Notes: generated by a model not told the origin, from the sequence alone. 64,000 nt of DNA from Chitinophaga sp. S165 (GCF_003182155.1 NZ_QGTG01000004.1:62001-126000); one strand, 5' to 3'. Positions 23,181 through 31,714 are shown, counted from the first letter of the stretch. A program made the numbers and translations.

Positions 23181-23250
23181 TCCGGCAACCCGCAGGAATG
23201 CAAACGCAGAGAGATAACTATAAACGATAAACCAGAAATTTTATAAAACA

Positions 23251-23457
23251 ATGGCAAAAGATAAGCTGGATCTGAAAGGTTTAAGCGACCAGGACCTGAG
23301 AGAGAAAATCTCTGAGGAGCAATTACGCCTGAAGAAAATTACATTCAGTCATGCAATTACGCCAATTGAGAATCCAATGAGCATCCGCTCACTCAGGCGT
23401 CAGATCGCACAGCTGAAAACCGAGCTGCGCAAAAGAGAACTGGGCGCACAAGCCTAA
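23251..23457 (+). CDS. rpmC: 50S ribosomal protein L29 (uL29)
   Basis: This short 68-residue helical-hairpin protein at the tunnel exit contains LSDQDLREKISEEQLRLKKI and NPMSIRSLRRQIAQLKTEL, the two L29 helices. It is in the standard position between rplP and rpsQ. Confidence 0.95.
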   Translation: MAKDKLDLKGLSDQDLREKISEEQLRLKKITFSHAITPIENPMSIRSLRRQIAQLKTELRKRELGAQA

Positions 23458-23519
23458 ATAATAAAATTCATTAACCCGGATGTGAAAACAGAAGGGCTAG
23501 GGAGTAAATACTTTCAACA

Positions 23520-23777
23520 ATGATCGAAAGAAAATTAAGAAAAACCAGGACTGGTGTGGTATCCAGCAATAAGATGGATAAAACTATCACCGTAAGCGTT
23601 GAGCGTAAGGTGAAGCACCCTATCTATGGTAAGTTCGTTAAGAAAACTACCAAGTTCATGGCGCACGACGAGAAAAACGAGTGCAGCATCGGCGATACCG
23701 TTAGAATTATGGAAGTTCGCCCTCTGAGCAAGAACAAATGCTGGAGACTGGTAGAAGTTATCGAAAAAGTAAAATAA
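23520..23777 (+). CDS. rpsQ: 30S ribosomal protein S17 (uS17)
   Basis: The 85-residue OB-fold protein shows RKTRTGVVSSNKMDKTITVSVERKVKHPIYGKFVK and MEVRPLSKNKCWRLVEV. It binds 16S rRNA helices 7 and 11 early in assembly and lies between rpmC and rplN. Confidence 0.96.
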   Translation: MIERKLRKTRTGVVSSNKMDKTITVSVERKVKHPIYGKFVKKTTKFMAHDEKNECSIGDTVRIMEVRPLSKNKCWRLVEVIEKVK

Positions 23778-23847
23778 TTTTTTGTTTCAAGCTCCATCCG
23801 GCATCCCCGGTTGTAGCCGCTGATTAAACAACAACAAATCATATAAG

Positions 23848-24216
23848 ATGATACAACAAGAATCAAGGCTGAATGTGGCTGATAACAGCGGTGCCAAAGA
23901 GGTACTGTGTATTAGGGTATTAGGCAACTCAGGCCAGGATTACGCTAAAGTGGGTGACAAGATCGTTGTGACGGTTAAAGATGCAATCCCAGGTGGTGGC
24001 GTAAAGAAAGGTATGGTAACCAAAGCTGTTATCGTAAGAACTAAAAACAAGCTGCGCCGTAAAGACGGATCCTATATCCGTTTTGACGATAATGCCGTTG
24101 TATTGCTGAACAACTCTGACGAGCCACGCGGTACCCGTATTTTCGGTCCGGTTGCCCGTGAGCTGCGCGATAAGGGATACATGAAGATTATCTCTCTGGC
24201 TCCCGAGGTGCTGTAA
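23848..24216 (+). CDS. rplN: 50S ribosomal protein L14 (uL14)
   Basis: The 122-residue L14 forms an intersubunit bridge and is the docking site of RsfS. MIQQESRLNVADNSGAKEVLCIRVLG and RGTRIFGPVARELRDKGYMKIISLAPEVL are typical. An 18-bp hairpin and a new promoter follow, splitting the operon here. Confidence 0.97.
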   Translation: MIQQESRLNVADNSGAKEVLCIRVLGNSGQDYAKVGDKIVVTVKDAIPGGGVKKGMVTKAVIVRTKNKLRRKDGSYIRFDDNAVVLLNNSDEPRGTRIFGPVARELRDKGYMKIISLAPEVL

Positions 24217-24232
24217 ATCAAAGCATTATAAG

Positions 24233-24285
24233 AGTTGAAAGCATAAAGCCAAAAGTTAAGATCTTTAGGCTTTGTGCTTTCAGCT
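24233..24285 (+). terminator. Long hairpin between rplN and rplX (attenuator candidate)
   Basis: Arms 24233-24250 and 24268-24285 form an 18-bp stem with two G-U pairs around a 17-nt loop. A-rich sequence follows, not a T-run, so full termination is doubtful. A -7 element comes nine bases later. Confidence 0.65.
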
Positions 24286-24293
24286 TAAAAACA

Positions 24294-24301
24294 TATCTTT
24301 G
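24294..24301 (+). promoter_or_regulatory. Internal promoter ahead of rplX
   Basis: TATCTTTG is a perfect -7 element, followed by CAGCCCG. It lies 74 nt upstream of the rplX start. Confidence 0.75.
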
Positions 24302-24374
24302 CAGCCCGTTTCAAAAACGACAATATTAATCAAGCGGAACAGGTGTTTCGCTTGGCGTTTTAAATAAACAAATA

Positions 24375-24713
24375 ATGAAAACGAGATTCAAGCCTAAGTT
24401 CAACATTAAGAAAGGCGACACGGTTGTGGTGATTGCCGGTGATGACAAGGACAGGACCAAGCCCCGCAAGGTGCTGGAAGTGATCCCTGACAAGGCACGC
24501 ATTCTGGTAGAAGGTGTGAATATCATCACCAAACATACCAAACCAACTGCTCAGAACACCAAAGGTGGTATCGTTAAGCAGGAGGCTCCTATCGCTATTT
24601 CTAACGTAATGTTATGGGATGCTAAGGCTGGTAAACCTACCAAAGTTAACAGGCAGCGTGATAACGGTAAATTAGTTCGTATAGCTAAAAAATCAGGGGA
24701 GGTAATTAAATAA
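24375..24713 (+). CDS. rplX: 50S ribosomal protein L24 (uL24)
   Basis: The 112-residue L24 is an assembly initiator. The KOW motif (KKGDTVVVIAGDDKDRTKPRKVLEV) and GVNIITKHTKPTAQNTKGGIVKQEAPI are clear. Its stop codon shares one base with the rplE start (TAATG), indicating translational coupling. It is the first gene after the internal promoter. Confidence 0.96.
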   Translation: MKTRFKPKFNIKKGDTVVVIAGDDKDRTKPRKVLEVIPDKARILVEGVNIITKHTKPTAQNTKGGIVKQEAPIAISNVMLWDAKAGKPTKVNRQRDNGKLVRIAKKSGEVIK

Positions 24714-25288
24714 TGGCAAACACTACATATACACCCAGACTGCAGTCTAAATACCGCAATGAAGTGGTTAGTGCCCTGCAAAAGAAATTTAATTACAAGA
24801 GCGTAATGCAGGTGCCCCGTCTGGTAAAGATCTGTCTGAACCAGGGTATCAATGGCGCTGTTGGAGATAAAAAACTGGTAGATATTGCTGTTGACGAGAT
24901 GACCCGTATCTCTGGTCAGAAAGCGATCGCTACTATGTCTAAAAAAGATATCTCTAACTTTAAACTGAGGAAGAACATGCCGATCGGTGCCCGCGTAACA
25001 CTGCGTGGTAACAACATGTACGACTTCCTGGATCGTCTGATCGCAGTTTCCCTGCCTCGTGTACGTGACTTTAAAGGTGTAAATGAAAAAGCTTTCGATG
25101 GCCGTGGTAACTATACCCTGGGTATCACTGAGCAGATCATTTTCCCTGAGATAGATATCGATAAAGTAACAAAGATCTCCGGTATGGATATCACTTTTGT
25201 TACTACGGCTAACACCAACGAAGAAGCTTACGAGCTGCTGAAAGAACTGGGTATGCCGTTCAAGAATATCAAAAAGGATAATCAATAA
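24713..25288 (+). CDS. rplE: 50S ribosomal protein L5 (uL5)
   Basis: The 191-residue L5 binds 5S rRNA and contacts P-site tRNA. Typical blocks are KYRNEVVSALQKKFNYKSVMQVPRL, GQKAIATMSKKDISNFKLR, LPRVRDFKGVNEKAFDGRGNYTLGI and EQIIFPEIDIDKV. It overlaps rplX by one base. Confidence 0.97.
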   Translation: MANTTYTPRLQSKYRNEVVSALQKKFNYKSVMQVPRLVKICLNQGINGAVGDKKLVDIAVDEMTRISGQKAIATMSKKDISNFKLRKNMPIGARVTLRGNNMYDFLDRLIAVSLPRVRDFKGVNEKAFDGRGNYTLGITEQIIFPEIDIDKVTKISGMDITFVTTANTNEEAYELLKELGMPFKNIKKDNQ

Positions 25289-25298
25289 TATCTGATAT

Positions 25299-25335
25299 CA
25301 AATTCCAATCCCTGAAAGGGTTTGGAATTTGGAAT
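25299..25335. repeat. Iterated-word hairpin between rplE and rpsN
   Basis: AAATTCCAATCCC (25300-25312) pairs with GGGTTTGGAATTT (25318-25330) with one mismatch. The word TTTGGAA/TTTGGAATTT iterates on into the spacer. Confidence 0.75.
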
Positions 25336-25362
25336 TTATAACTGGAATTATATAACAATAAC

Positions 25363-25632
25363 ATGGCAAGAGAATCCGTAAAGGCTCGCGAAAGAAAGAG
25401 AGCTGCACTGGTTGAGAAGTTTGCAGAAAAGCGTGCTACCCTGAAAGCAGAAGGTAACTATGCTGCACTGGACCAACTTCCAAGAAATGCATCTCCTGTT
25501 CGCCTGCACAACAGATGTCAGCTTTCCGGTCGTCCAAGAGGTTATATGCGTCATTTCGGCATGTGTCGTAACATGTTCCGTGACCTGGCCCTGGCTGGTA
25601 AGATCCCTGGCGTAAGAAAAGCAAGCTGGTAA
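25363..25632 (+). CDS. rpsN: 30S ribosomal protein S14 (uS14), zinc-free type
   Basis: The 89-residue protein has the long, zinc-independent form: the C-terminal part reads RCQLSGRPRGYMRHFGMCRNMFRDLALAGKIPGVRKASW and lacks the CxxC...CxxC finger of short S14. It is the only S14 gene in the operon. Confidence 0.96.
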   Translation: MARESVKARERKRAALVEKFAEKRATLKAEGNYAALDQLPRNASPVRLHNRCQLSGRPRGYMRHFGMCRNMFRDLALAGKIPGVRKASW

Positions 25633-25751
25633 GCCAACACCACTTCCGGATGCCAGCCGGCTCCGGAATAAACCGGCATTAGTTATTTGATTTTCCTATC
25701 TATTACTGATTGGATATCGCATTGTAAAATAGTTTTTAAATTTTAAGAACA

Positions 25752-26150
25752 ATGGTTACTGATCCAATAGCAGACTTCCTGACCAGAATCCGGAACGCGC
25801 AAATGGCCAACCACAGGATTGTGGAAATTCCTGCCTCTAAACTTAAGAAACGTATCACCGAGATACTGTACGACAAAGGTTACATCCTGAAGTACAAATT
25901 TGAAGAAGATACTAAACAGGGTCTTATCAAAATAGCCCTGAAGTATGACCCACAGACTAAAGTACCTGCTATCACTGATCTGCAGCGTATCAGCCGTCCG
26001 GGCTTACGTCAATACTCTAAACCAGCTGATTTCAAACGTATCAAGAACGGTTTAGGTGTTGCAATCGTCTCTACCTCTAAAGGCGTAATGACCGACAAAG
26101 AAGCCAAAGCTCAGAATGTAGGCGGAGAAGTCGTTTGCTACGTTTATTAA
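25752..26150 (+). CDS. rpsH: 30S ribosomal protein S8 (uS8)
   Basis: The 132-residue S8 organises the central domain of 16S rRNA. DPIADFLTRIRNAQMANH, the RISRPGLRQYSKPADFKRIKNGLGVAIVSTSKGVMTD block and the terminal GGEVVCYVY are intact. In enterobacteria S8 represses the spc operon; regulation here is not known. Confidence 0.97.
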   Translation: MVTDPIADFLTRIRNAQMANHRIVEIPASKLKKRITEILYDKGYILKYKFEEDTKQGLIKIALKYDPQTKVPAITDLQRISRPGLRQYSKPADFKRIKNGLGVAIVSTSKGVMTDKEAKAQNVGGEVVCYVY

Positions 26151-26300
26151 TATATATGGCTTGTTAATAGTGCTGACAGGTTTGACCAGTGCAGATCAAT
26201 AACAAGCCGAATCATACGGACCTTCTGACAATTAAGCTTTCTATACGGCGCTGAACACGGAAGGATCCTGAATCCAAACATAACAGTAAAAACTGCAATT

Positions 26301-26855
26301 ATGTCTCGTATAGGTAAAAGTCCTATCAAATTAGCAAGCGGTGTAACAGCAACTGTTTCCGCTTCTAATGAGCTGACTGTAAAAGGTCCTAAAGGTGAGC
26401 TGAAACAAGCCATCGACAGGGATATCAAAATAGAAGTGAAGGATGGCGTTCTTACAGTAGTACGTCCTACTGACCAGATCCGTCACCGTGCACTGCACGG
26501 TCTGTACCGCGCACTGATCGCCAACATGGTGACAGGTGTTACAGAAGGTTTCAAGAAACAACTTGAACTGGTGGGTGTGGGTTACAAAGCCTCTAACGCT
26601 GGTCAGTTACTGGACCTGTCTTTAGGTTACTCTCACAACATCGTTATTGAGATCCCTAAAGAACTGAAAGTAGCAACACTGACTGAAAAGGGTGCTAACC
26701 CGAAGATCATGCTGGAAGGTATCGACAACCAGCTGTTAGGTCAGGTAGCTGCTAAAATCCGTAGCCTGCGTAAACCAGAGCCTTACAAAGGTAAAGGTGT
26801 TCGCTACAGTGATGAAGTGGTTCGTAAGAAAGCAGGTAAGTCTGCAGGTAAATAA
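26301..26855 (+). CDS. rplF: 50S ribosomal protein L6 (uL6)
   Basis: The 184-residue L6 sits near the sarcin-ricin loop. MSRIGKSPIKLASGVTA, VGVGYKASNAGQLLDLSLGYSH and RKPEPYKGKGVRYSDEVVRKKAGKSAGK identify it. It is preceded by a 150-nt spacer without visible elements beyond short inverted repeats. Confidence 0.97.
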   Translation: MSRIGKSPIKLASGVTATVSASNELTVKGPKGELKQAIDRDIKIEVKDGVLTVVRPTDQIRHRALHGLYRALIANMVTGVTEGFKKQLELVGVGYKASNAGQLLDLSLGYSHNIVIEIPKELKVATLTEKGANPKIMLEGIDNQLLGQVAAKIRSLRKPEPYKGKGVRYSDEVVRKKAGKSAGK

Positions 26856-26859
26856 TTTT

Positions 26860-26895
26860 AATTAGCTAATTGGCGGTAGCGTCAATTAGCTAATT
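26860..26895. repeat. Perfect hairpin between rplF and rplR
   Basis: AATTAGCTAATTG (26860-26872) is perfectly complementary to CAATTAGCTAATT (26883-26895); each arm is itself largely palindromic. A second small stem, CATCCCG/CGGGATG, follows at 26902-26922. Confidence 0.9.
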
Positions 26896-26939
26896 CAACA
26901 CCATCCCGGCAGCATCGGGATGAATAAATTAAATCAGAA

Positions 26940-27293
26940 ATGAGTACAAAAGTTAATAGGAGACAGAAGATCCGCTACCGCATTCGTAAAAAGGTTGTTG
27001 GTAGTTCACAGAATCCGAGATTATCTGTATTTCGCAGCAATAGCGACATTTACGTGCAATTGATAGATGATGCTAACGGAGTTACGCTGGCTGCTGCTTC
27101 TTCCCGTGATAAAGATATCAAAGCACAGAAAGGTACCAAATCCGAGAAATCTAAACTCGTAGGTGCTGCACTGGCTACTAAGGCAAAATCACTGGGCATT
27201 ACTGCCTGCACTTTTGACCGCGGTGGTTATCTGTATCATGGTCGCGTAAAGAGCGTAGCTGATGGTGCCAGAGAAGCTGGTCTCCAATTCTAA
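26940..27293 (+). CDS. rplR: 50S ribosomal protein L18 (uL18)
   Basis: The 117-residue L18 binds 5S rRNA. KIRYRIRKKVVGSSQNPRLSVFRSNSDIYVQLIDD and FDRGGYLYHGRVKSVADGAREAGLQF are typical. It lies 38 nt upstream of rpsE. Confidence 0.96.
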   Translation: MSTKVNRRQKIRYRIRKKVVGSSQNPRLSVFRSNSDIYVQLIDDANGVTLAAASSRDKDIKAQKGTKSEKSKLVGAALATKAKSLGITACTFDRGGYLYHGRVKSVADGAREAGLQF

Positions 27294-27331
27294 TATCGAA
27301 ATTGATTAAATCGTAATTCGCAAATAAAAAA

Positions 27332-27850
27332 ATGGCAAAGAATACATTTAATAGAGTAAAGGCCGGTGACCTGGAGCTGAAAGAGAAGGTAGTGGCTATC
27401 AACCGTGTAACCAAAACAACCAAAGGCGGACGTACTTTCAGTTTTTCTGCCCTGGTAGTAGTTGGTAACGAACACGGTGTAGTAGGACACGGTCTGGGTA
27501 AGGCGAAGGAAGTGCAGGAAGCTATCACCAAAGGTATCGACGATGCTAAGAAAAATCTTATCAAAGTTCCTGTGATGCATGGTACTATTCCTCACGACCA
27601 GTTAGCTAAAGAAGGTGCTGCTAAAGTACTTATTAAGCCAGCTGCTCATGGTACTGGTGTGATCGCCGGAGGTTCAATGCGTGCCGTACTGGAAAGCGCA
27701 GGTATCACCGACGTTCTGGCTAAGTCTCTGGGTTCTGCTAACCCGCACAACGTGGTTAAAGCTACATTTAAGGCATTAGGTCTCCTGCGTGAGCCGATCC
27801 AGGTAGCAAAAACCAGAAGCGTATCGCTGAAGAAAGTATTTAACGGATAA
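27332..27850 (+). CDS. rpsE: 30S ribosomal protein S5 (uS5)
   Basis: The 172-residue S5 works with S3 and S4 at the mRNA entry and in decoding fidelity. ELKEKVVAINRVTKTTKGGRTFSFSALVVVG is the RNA-binding loop; AAHGTGVIAGGSMRAVLESAGI and GSANPHNVVKATF follow. The spectinomycin loop looks wild type. Confidence 0.97.
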   Translation: MAKNTFNRVKAGDLELKEKVVAINRVTKTTKGGRTFSFSALVVVGNEHGVVGHGLGKAKEVQEAITKGIDDAKKNLIKVPVMHGTIPHDQLAKEGAAKVLIKPAAHGTGVIAGGSMRAVLESAGITDVLAKSLGSANPHNVVKATFKALGLLREPIQVAKTRSVSLKKVFNG

Positions 27851-27918
27851 TATCACTATCCAGTTACTTAGAGCAGGTATTCTGCTCTGGCAATTGTAAA
27901 GTGGCAATTCAAATAACA

Positions 27919-28104
27919 ATGGCAAAGATCAAGATCACTCAAGTAAAAAGTGGTATAGACCGTCCTGAGCGCCAGAAGCTCACCCTGAAGGCATTAGGAC
28001 TGAAAAAAATGAACGCCACTGTAGAAGTGGAAGCTACCCCCCAGATCCTGGGTATGGTGCGTAAAGTGAATCATCTGGTGAAAGTTGAAGGAGAACAGGC
28101 GTAA
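27919..28104 (+). CDS. rpmD: 50S ribosomal protein L30 (uL30)
   Basis: The 61-residue protein starts at ATG 27919 (MAKIKITQVKSGIDRPERQ). An in-frame GTG at 27901 would add six residues but lacks conservation. LKALGLKKMNATVEVEATPQILGMVRKVNHLV matches L30. It is in the standard position between rpsE and rplO. Confidence 0.93.
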   Translation: MAKIKITQVKSGIDRPERQKLTLKALGLKKMNATVEVEATPQILGMVRKVNHLVKVEGEQA

Positions 28105-28214
28105 TAAATTTTATTACCCGGGAAATAATCCTACATTTATATCGGAGATTTACGAAAAACATTTTACATTTAAAGCGAGCGGTTAATTTCCGCGTAAGTA
28201 AAAAAAATTAGAAA

Positions 28215-28661
28215 ATGAATCTGCATACGTTACAACCTGCACAAGGTTCCGTACATAAAGAGAAGCGCCTTGGTCGTGGTGAAGCATCAGGTAAAGGTGG
28301 TACATCTACAAAAGGTAATAAAGGTGGTCAGTCACGTGCTGGTTATCAGAGCAAAAGAGGTCACGAAGGTGGTCAGATGCCAATTCAGCGTCGTATGCCT
28401 AAACGTGGTTTCAAGAGCTTGAATCCAACAGAATACCAGGTATTCAACATCGGTCAGATCGATCACCTGGTTGAAAAATATGGTCTGCAGGACTTCTCTC
28501 TGGAAAACCTGTATATGAACGGTTTGATCAACAGGACCGCGAAAGTGAAAATCCTGGGTCAGGGAGAACTGAAGGCTAAAGTAACCGCAAAAGTGAATGC
28601 GATCAGCGAAAAAGCCAAGCAGCTGATAGAAGCAGCGGGTGGAACGGTAGAGCTGGTATAA
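28215..28661 (+). CDS. rplO: 50S ribosomal protein L15 (uL15)
   Basis: The 148-residue L15 has the Gly/Lys-rich N-terminal extension (KRLGRGEASGKGGTSTKGNKGGQSRAGYQSKRGHEGGQMPIQRRMPKRGF) that threads into 23S rRNA, then a globular domain ending EAAGGTVELV. A weak hairpin separates it from secY. Confidence 0.97.
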   Translation: MNLHTLQPAQGSVHKEKRLGRGEASGKGGTSTKGNKGGQSRAGYQSKRGHEGGQMPIQRRMPKRGFKSLNPTEYQVFNIGQIDHLVEKYGLQDFSLENLYMNGLINRTAKVKILGQGELKAKVTAKVNAISEKAKQLIEAAGGTVELV

Positions 28662-28677
28662 GATTTCACGACTGAGG

Positions 28678-28704
28678 AGACGCCTACGGAGTAGTGCGTC
28701 TTTT
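28678..28704 (+). terminator. Weak terminator or attenuator between rplO and secY
   Basis: AGACGC..TAC (28678-28687) pairs with GTA..GCGTCT (28691-28701), followed by only four Ts. It could reduce rather than stop readthrough into secY. Confidence 0.5.
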
Positions 28705-28835
28705 CACATTTTATCAAGCCAGAGAAAACAACACAAATCCCGGCCAGAGTTACTGGATAGCAGCTAATACAGGTTCGGAATTTGGTCTCGCTTAAAGCGG
28801 GATGAAATTTTGAATATCTAAACATTCATCTTCCT

Positions 28836-30179
28836 GTGAAGAAATTTATCGAAACGATTAAGAATATCTGGAGCATCGAGGATTTGCGTAACCGCATTCT
28901 CACCACATTGCTTCTTGTCCTCATCTATCGTGTAGGATCCTATATCGCGTTACCCGGTATCGATGCCAACAGCCTGGGTATGGGAGAGTTTGCCAACAAA
29001 TCTGAGAAAGGTATTCTCGGACTGTTCAATATGTTCGCCGGTGGATCATTCTCCAGGGCGTCCATTTTTGCGCTTGGTATAATGCCCTATATCTCTGCAT
29101 CCATAGCCATACAACTGCTTACAATTGCCGTGCCTTATTTCCAGAAACTCCAGAAAGAAGGTGAAAGCGGTAGAAAAAAGATTAATCAGTATACACGTGT
29201 ACTGACAGTAATAGTAACCGGTTTCCAGGCGAGCGCTTACGTAGCCTTCCTGAAACAACAATCCGCAGGTTCTATTATCCCTGAATATGGTGCAGCCTTC
29301 TTCTGGCTGACTACTACCATTGTACTTACAGCAGGTACCCTGTTTGTAATGTGGCTGGGAGAAAAGATCACAGATAAAGGTATCGGCAACGGTACTTCTA
29401 TTATAATCATGGTGGGTATCCTCGCCCGTTTGCCACAGGCTATCATCCAGGAGTTCTCCTCCAGGAACGCCCAGAGCAACGGTGGTCCGATGCTGTTCCT
29501 TATAGAGCTGGCTGTGTTCGTACTGATCACAATCGGTCTGATCCTGCTCGTGCAAGGTACCCGCAAGATCCCTGTAAACTACGCAAAACGTATAGTTGGT
29601 AATAAACAGTTTGGTGGTGTTCGCCAGTTCATTCCCCTGAAGGTGAACGCGGCAGGTGTAATGCCTATCATCTTTGCCCAGGCAATCATGTTTATCCCTG
29701 CTACAGCAATCGGTTTTGCAACAGATAGCGGATCTGGGTTCATTCGTATCTTCAGTGATCACACTAATGGCTGGTACAACCTGATCTATGCTGTACTGGT
29801 GATAGTTTTCACTTACTTCTATACTGCATTGATATTTAATCCGACCTCTATGGCGGATGAAATGAAACGTAATAATGGTTTCGTTCCGGGTGTTAAACCT
29901 GGTAAAGCTACTGCTGATTATATCGGAGCGGTAATGGATCGTATCACCCTGCCAGGTGCATTCTTCCTGGCACTGGTAGGTATCCTTCCTGGTATAGCTG
30001 CAGCGGTGAATATCAATAGCAACTTTGCTACCTTCTTCGGAGGTACATCCCTGCTGATCATGGTGGGCGTTATCCTTGATACGCTCCAGCAAATAGAAAG
30101 CCAGCTGCTGATGCGCCATTACGATGGACTCATGAGCACAGGTCGGATTAAAGGAAGAACAGCTCCGGCTAACGTCTGA
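28836..30179 (+). CDS. secY: Protein translocase subunit SecY
   Basis: The 447-residue protein starts at GTG (M K K F I E T I K N I W). It has ten transmembrane helices, with the plug and pore segments (IALPGIDANSL; LGIMPYISASIAIQLL) and the cytoplasmic loops that bind SecA and ribosomes (PGVKPGKATADYI). It forms the inner-membrane protein-conducting channel with SecE and SecG. Its place after rplO is universal. A 28-nt-arm hairpin separates it from map. Confidence 0.97.
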   Translation: MKKFIETIKNIWSIEDLRNRILTTLLLVLIYRVGSYIALPGIDANSLGMGEFANKSEKGILGLFNMFAGGSFSRASIFALGIMPYISASIAIQLLTIAVPYFQKLQKEGESGRKKINQYTRVLTVIVTGFQASAYVAFLKQQSAGSIIPEYGAAFFWLTTTIVLTAGTLFVMWLGEKITDKGIGNGTSIIIMVGILARLPQAIIQEFSSRNAQSNGGPMLFLIELAVFVLITIGLILLVQGTRKIPVNYAKRIVGNKQFGGVRQFIPLKVNAAGVMPIIFAQAIMFIPATAIGFATDSGSGFIRIFSDHTNGWYNLIYAVLVIVFTYFYTALIFNPTSMADEMKRNNGFVPGVKPGKATADYIGAVMDRITLPGAFFLALVGILPGIAAAVNINSNFATFFGGTSLLIMVGVILDTLQQIESQLLMRHYDGLMSTGRIKGRTAPANV

Positions 30180-30202
30180 TTAATCCAGGCTACCTGGTAT
30201 AA

Positions 30203-30263
30203 AAGCCACAGAAGCATAAAACCAACAGAGTTGATCTCTGCCGGTTTTATGCTTGCGTGGCTT
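30203..30263. repeat. Long hairpin between secY and map
   Basis: Arms 30203-30230 and 30236-30263 (28 nt each, loop TTGAT) pair in three blocks: AAGCCAC/GTGGCTT, AAGCATAAAACC/GGTTTTATGCTT and CAGAG/CTCTG. They are separated by two symmetrical 2-nt internal loops. A short T-rich TTAATCTTTT follows. Confidence 0.93.
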
Positions 30264-30396
30264 AATCTTTTAAGTAAAGAGCAATTACGAATCTGAGGCA
30301 AGTGCAAAAGCCGCATCCTTTATGTGGTTACGATCTTTATTGAAACAGTGCGCTACAACACTTTCGAAACTGAACTTTCCTAACCCGTTTTTTAGT

Positions 30397-31197
30397 ATGG
30401 TGCATTATAAAACTAAGGAAGAAATTGAGCTGATGCGCAAAAGCGCATTATTGGTGAGTGCTACATTGGAAGAAGTGGCCAAAAATCTGAAACCGGGAAT
30501 GTCTACCCTTGATATCGACGCGATCGTTGAAAAGTTCATCGTTGCTAATGGGGCGGTTCCTTCGTTTAAGAATTACAGGGGCTTCCCTAAAAGCTGCTGT
30601 ATTTCTGTAAATGCGGAAGTGGTACACGGTATTCCTAACGCATATGTATTGCAGGATGGAGATATCGTGAGTGTGGATGTTGGCGTACTGCTGAATGGTT
30701 ATCATGGAGACAGTGCCTATACGTTTGCCATTGGTAACGTGAAACCAGAGGTACTGGAGCTGATGAAGGCAACGAAAACAGCGCTCTATAAAGGCATAGA
30801 AAAGGCTATAGCGGGCAACCGTATCGGAGACATCGCACACGCTATCCAGGACTATACAGAGAAGCAACGTGGTTATGGCGTGGTACGTGAGCTGGTTGGT
30901 CACGGATTGGGCCGTAATCTCCACGAAGACCCGCAGGTACCTAATTACGGAAAGCGTGGTAGTGGTCCTATCATGAAAGAAGGACTGGTGATCGCGATTG
31001 AGCCTATGGTAAACCTGGGTGTGAAAGAAGTGGAATATATGGAAGATGGCTGGACTGTGATCACCCGTGATGAGAAGCCTTCCGTTCATTTCGAGCACAA
31101 TGTGGCTGTAATGAACGGAAAACCAGACATACTTTCTTCATTTGAAGGTATCGAAAAGGCAGAAAGGGAGAACCCGGCGTTAAGTTCAAACTATTGA
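30397..31197 (+). CDS. map: Methionine aminopeptidase, type I
   Basis: The product is 266 residues from ATG 30397 (MVHYKTKEEIELMRKSA); the frame is open back to 30322 but the family starts here. The metal ligands are visible: Asp in SVDVGVLLNGYHGDSAY (two), His in GHGLGRNLHEDP, and Glu in IEPMV and FEHNVAV. It removes the initiator Met from nascent chains. It lies between secY and infA, as in many bacteria. Confidence 0.96.
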   Translation: MVHYKTKEEIELMRKSALLVSATLEEVAKNLKPGMSTLDIDAIVEKFIVANGAVPSFKNYRGFPKSCCISVNAEVVHGIPNAYVLQDGDIVSVDVGVLLNGYHGDSAYTFAIGNVKPEVLELMKATKTALYKGIEKAIAGNRIGDIAHAIQDYTEKQRGYGVVRELVGHGLGRNLHEDPQVPNYGKRGSGPIMKEGLVIAIEPMVNLGVKEVEYMEDGWTVITRDEKPSVHFEHNVAVMNGKPDILSSFEGIEKAERENPALSSNY

Positions 31198-31245
31198 TAA
31201 TTAATGAGTAAGGATATATTCAAGGAATTATCCACAATTAATTAT
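31197..31245. repeat. Inverted repeat between map and infA
   Basis: ATAATTAAT (31197-31205) pairs with ATTAATTAT (31237-31245). The left arm overlaps the last base of the map stop codon. Confidence 0.5.
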
Positions 31246-31287
31246 TCACGTTTATTTGATTAATTTTTCTTTTTCCTAAGATTTCGC

Positions 31288-31304
31288 TATCTTTGCAGTC
31301 CTAA
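31288..31304 (+). promoter_or_regulatory. infA promoter and start block
   Basis: TATCTTTG is a perfect -7 element, followed by CAGTCCTAA. The string TTTGCAGTCCTAA is shared with the efp promoter (52070-52082). Confidence 0.8.
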
Positions 31305-31312
31305 AAATTTTT

Positions 31313-31531
31313 ATGGCAAAACAGGCACTCATTAAACAGGATGGAATAATACTAGAAGCCTTGTCTAACGCTATGTTCCGAGTTAAGTTAGAGAACGGGC
31401 ACGAGATTTTAGCTACCATTTCTGGGAAGATGAGAATGCACTATATCCGCATCCTGCCTGGTGACAAAGTAGGGGTTGAGATGAGTCCATACGATTTGAG
31501 CAGAGGCAGAATTATATTCAGATATAAATAA
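31313..31531 (+). CDS. infA: Translation initiation factor IF-1
   Basis: The 72-residue S1/OB-fold protein (MAKQALIKQDGIILEALSNAMFRVKLENGHEILATISGKMR; VEMSPYDLSRGRIIFRYK) binds the 30S A site during initiation. It has its own promoter 17 nt upstream of the start, so the leader is very short. It is followed by rpmJ, as in most bacteria. Confidence 0.97.
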   Translation: MAKQALIKQDGIILEALSNAMFRVKLENGHEILATISGKMRMHYIRILPGDKVGVEMSPYDLSRGRIIFRYK

Positions 31532-31543
31532 TAACACACACAG

Positions 31544-31563
31544 ACTTATAACTTATAACTTAT
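31544..31563 (+). repeat. Iterated ACTTATA word running into the rpmJ start
   Basis: ACTTATA is repeated nearly three times, and the last copy provides the A and T of the rpmJ start codon at 31562. Confidence 0.8.
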
Positions 31564-31678
31564 GAGGGTAAGAGCTTCCATAAAAAAAAGAAGTGCAGAT
31601 TGCAAGATTGTGCGCAGGAAGGGTAAATTGTTGGTGATCAACAAAAAGAATCCCCGTTTTAAACAACGTCAGGGATAA
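31562..31678 (+). CDS. rpmJ: 50S ribosomal protein L36 (bL36), zinc-free type
   Basis: The 38-residue protein starts MRVRASIKKRSADC and ends PRFKQRQG. The zinc-binding positions of the C+ form are mostly lost: only one Cys remains, and the third Cys and the His are replaced by Asn and Phe. It is in the standard position between infA and rpsM. Confidence 0.95.
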   Translation: MRVRASIKKRSADCKIVRRKGKLLVINKKNPRFKQRQG

Positions 31679-31714
31679 TCATTTAATACATAACTAGTAA
31701 ATTAAAATACAAAT

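Noticed and set aside
29046..30119. 357-residue minus-strand frame
   Set aside because: Antisense to secY, Cys/His/Tyr-rich, no plausible product.
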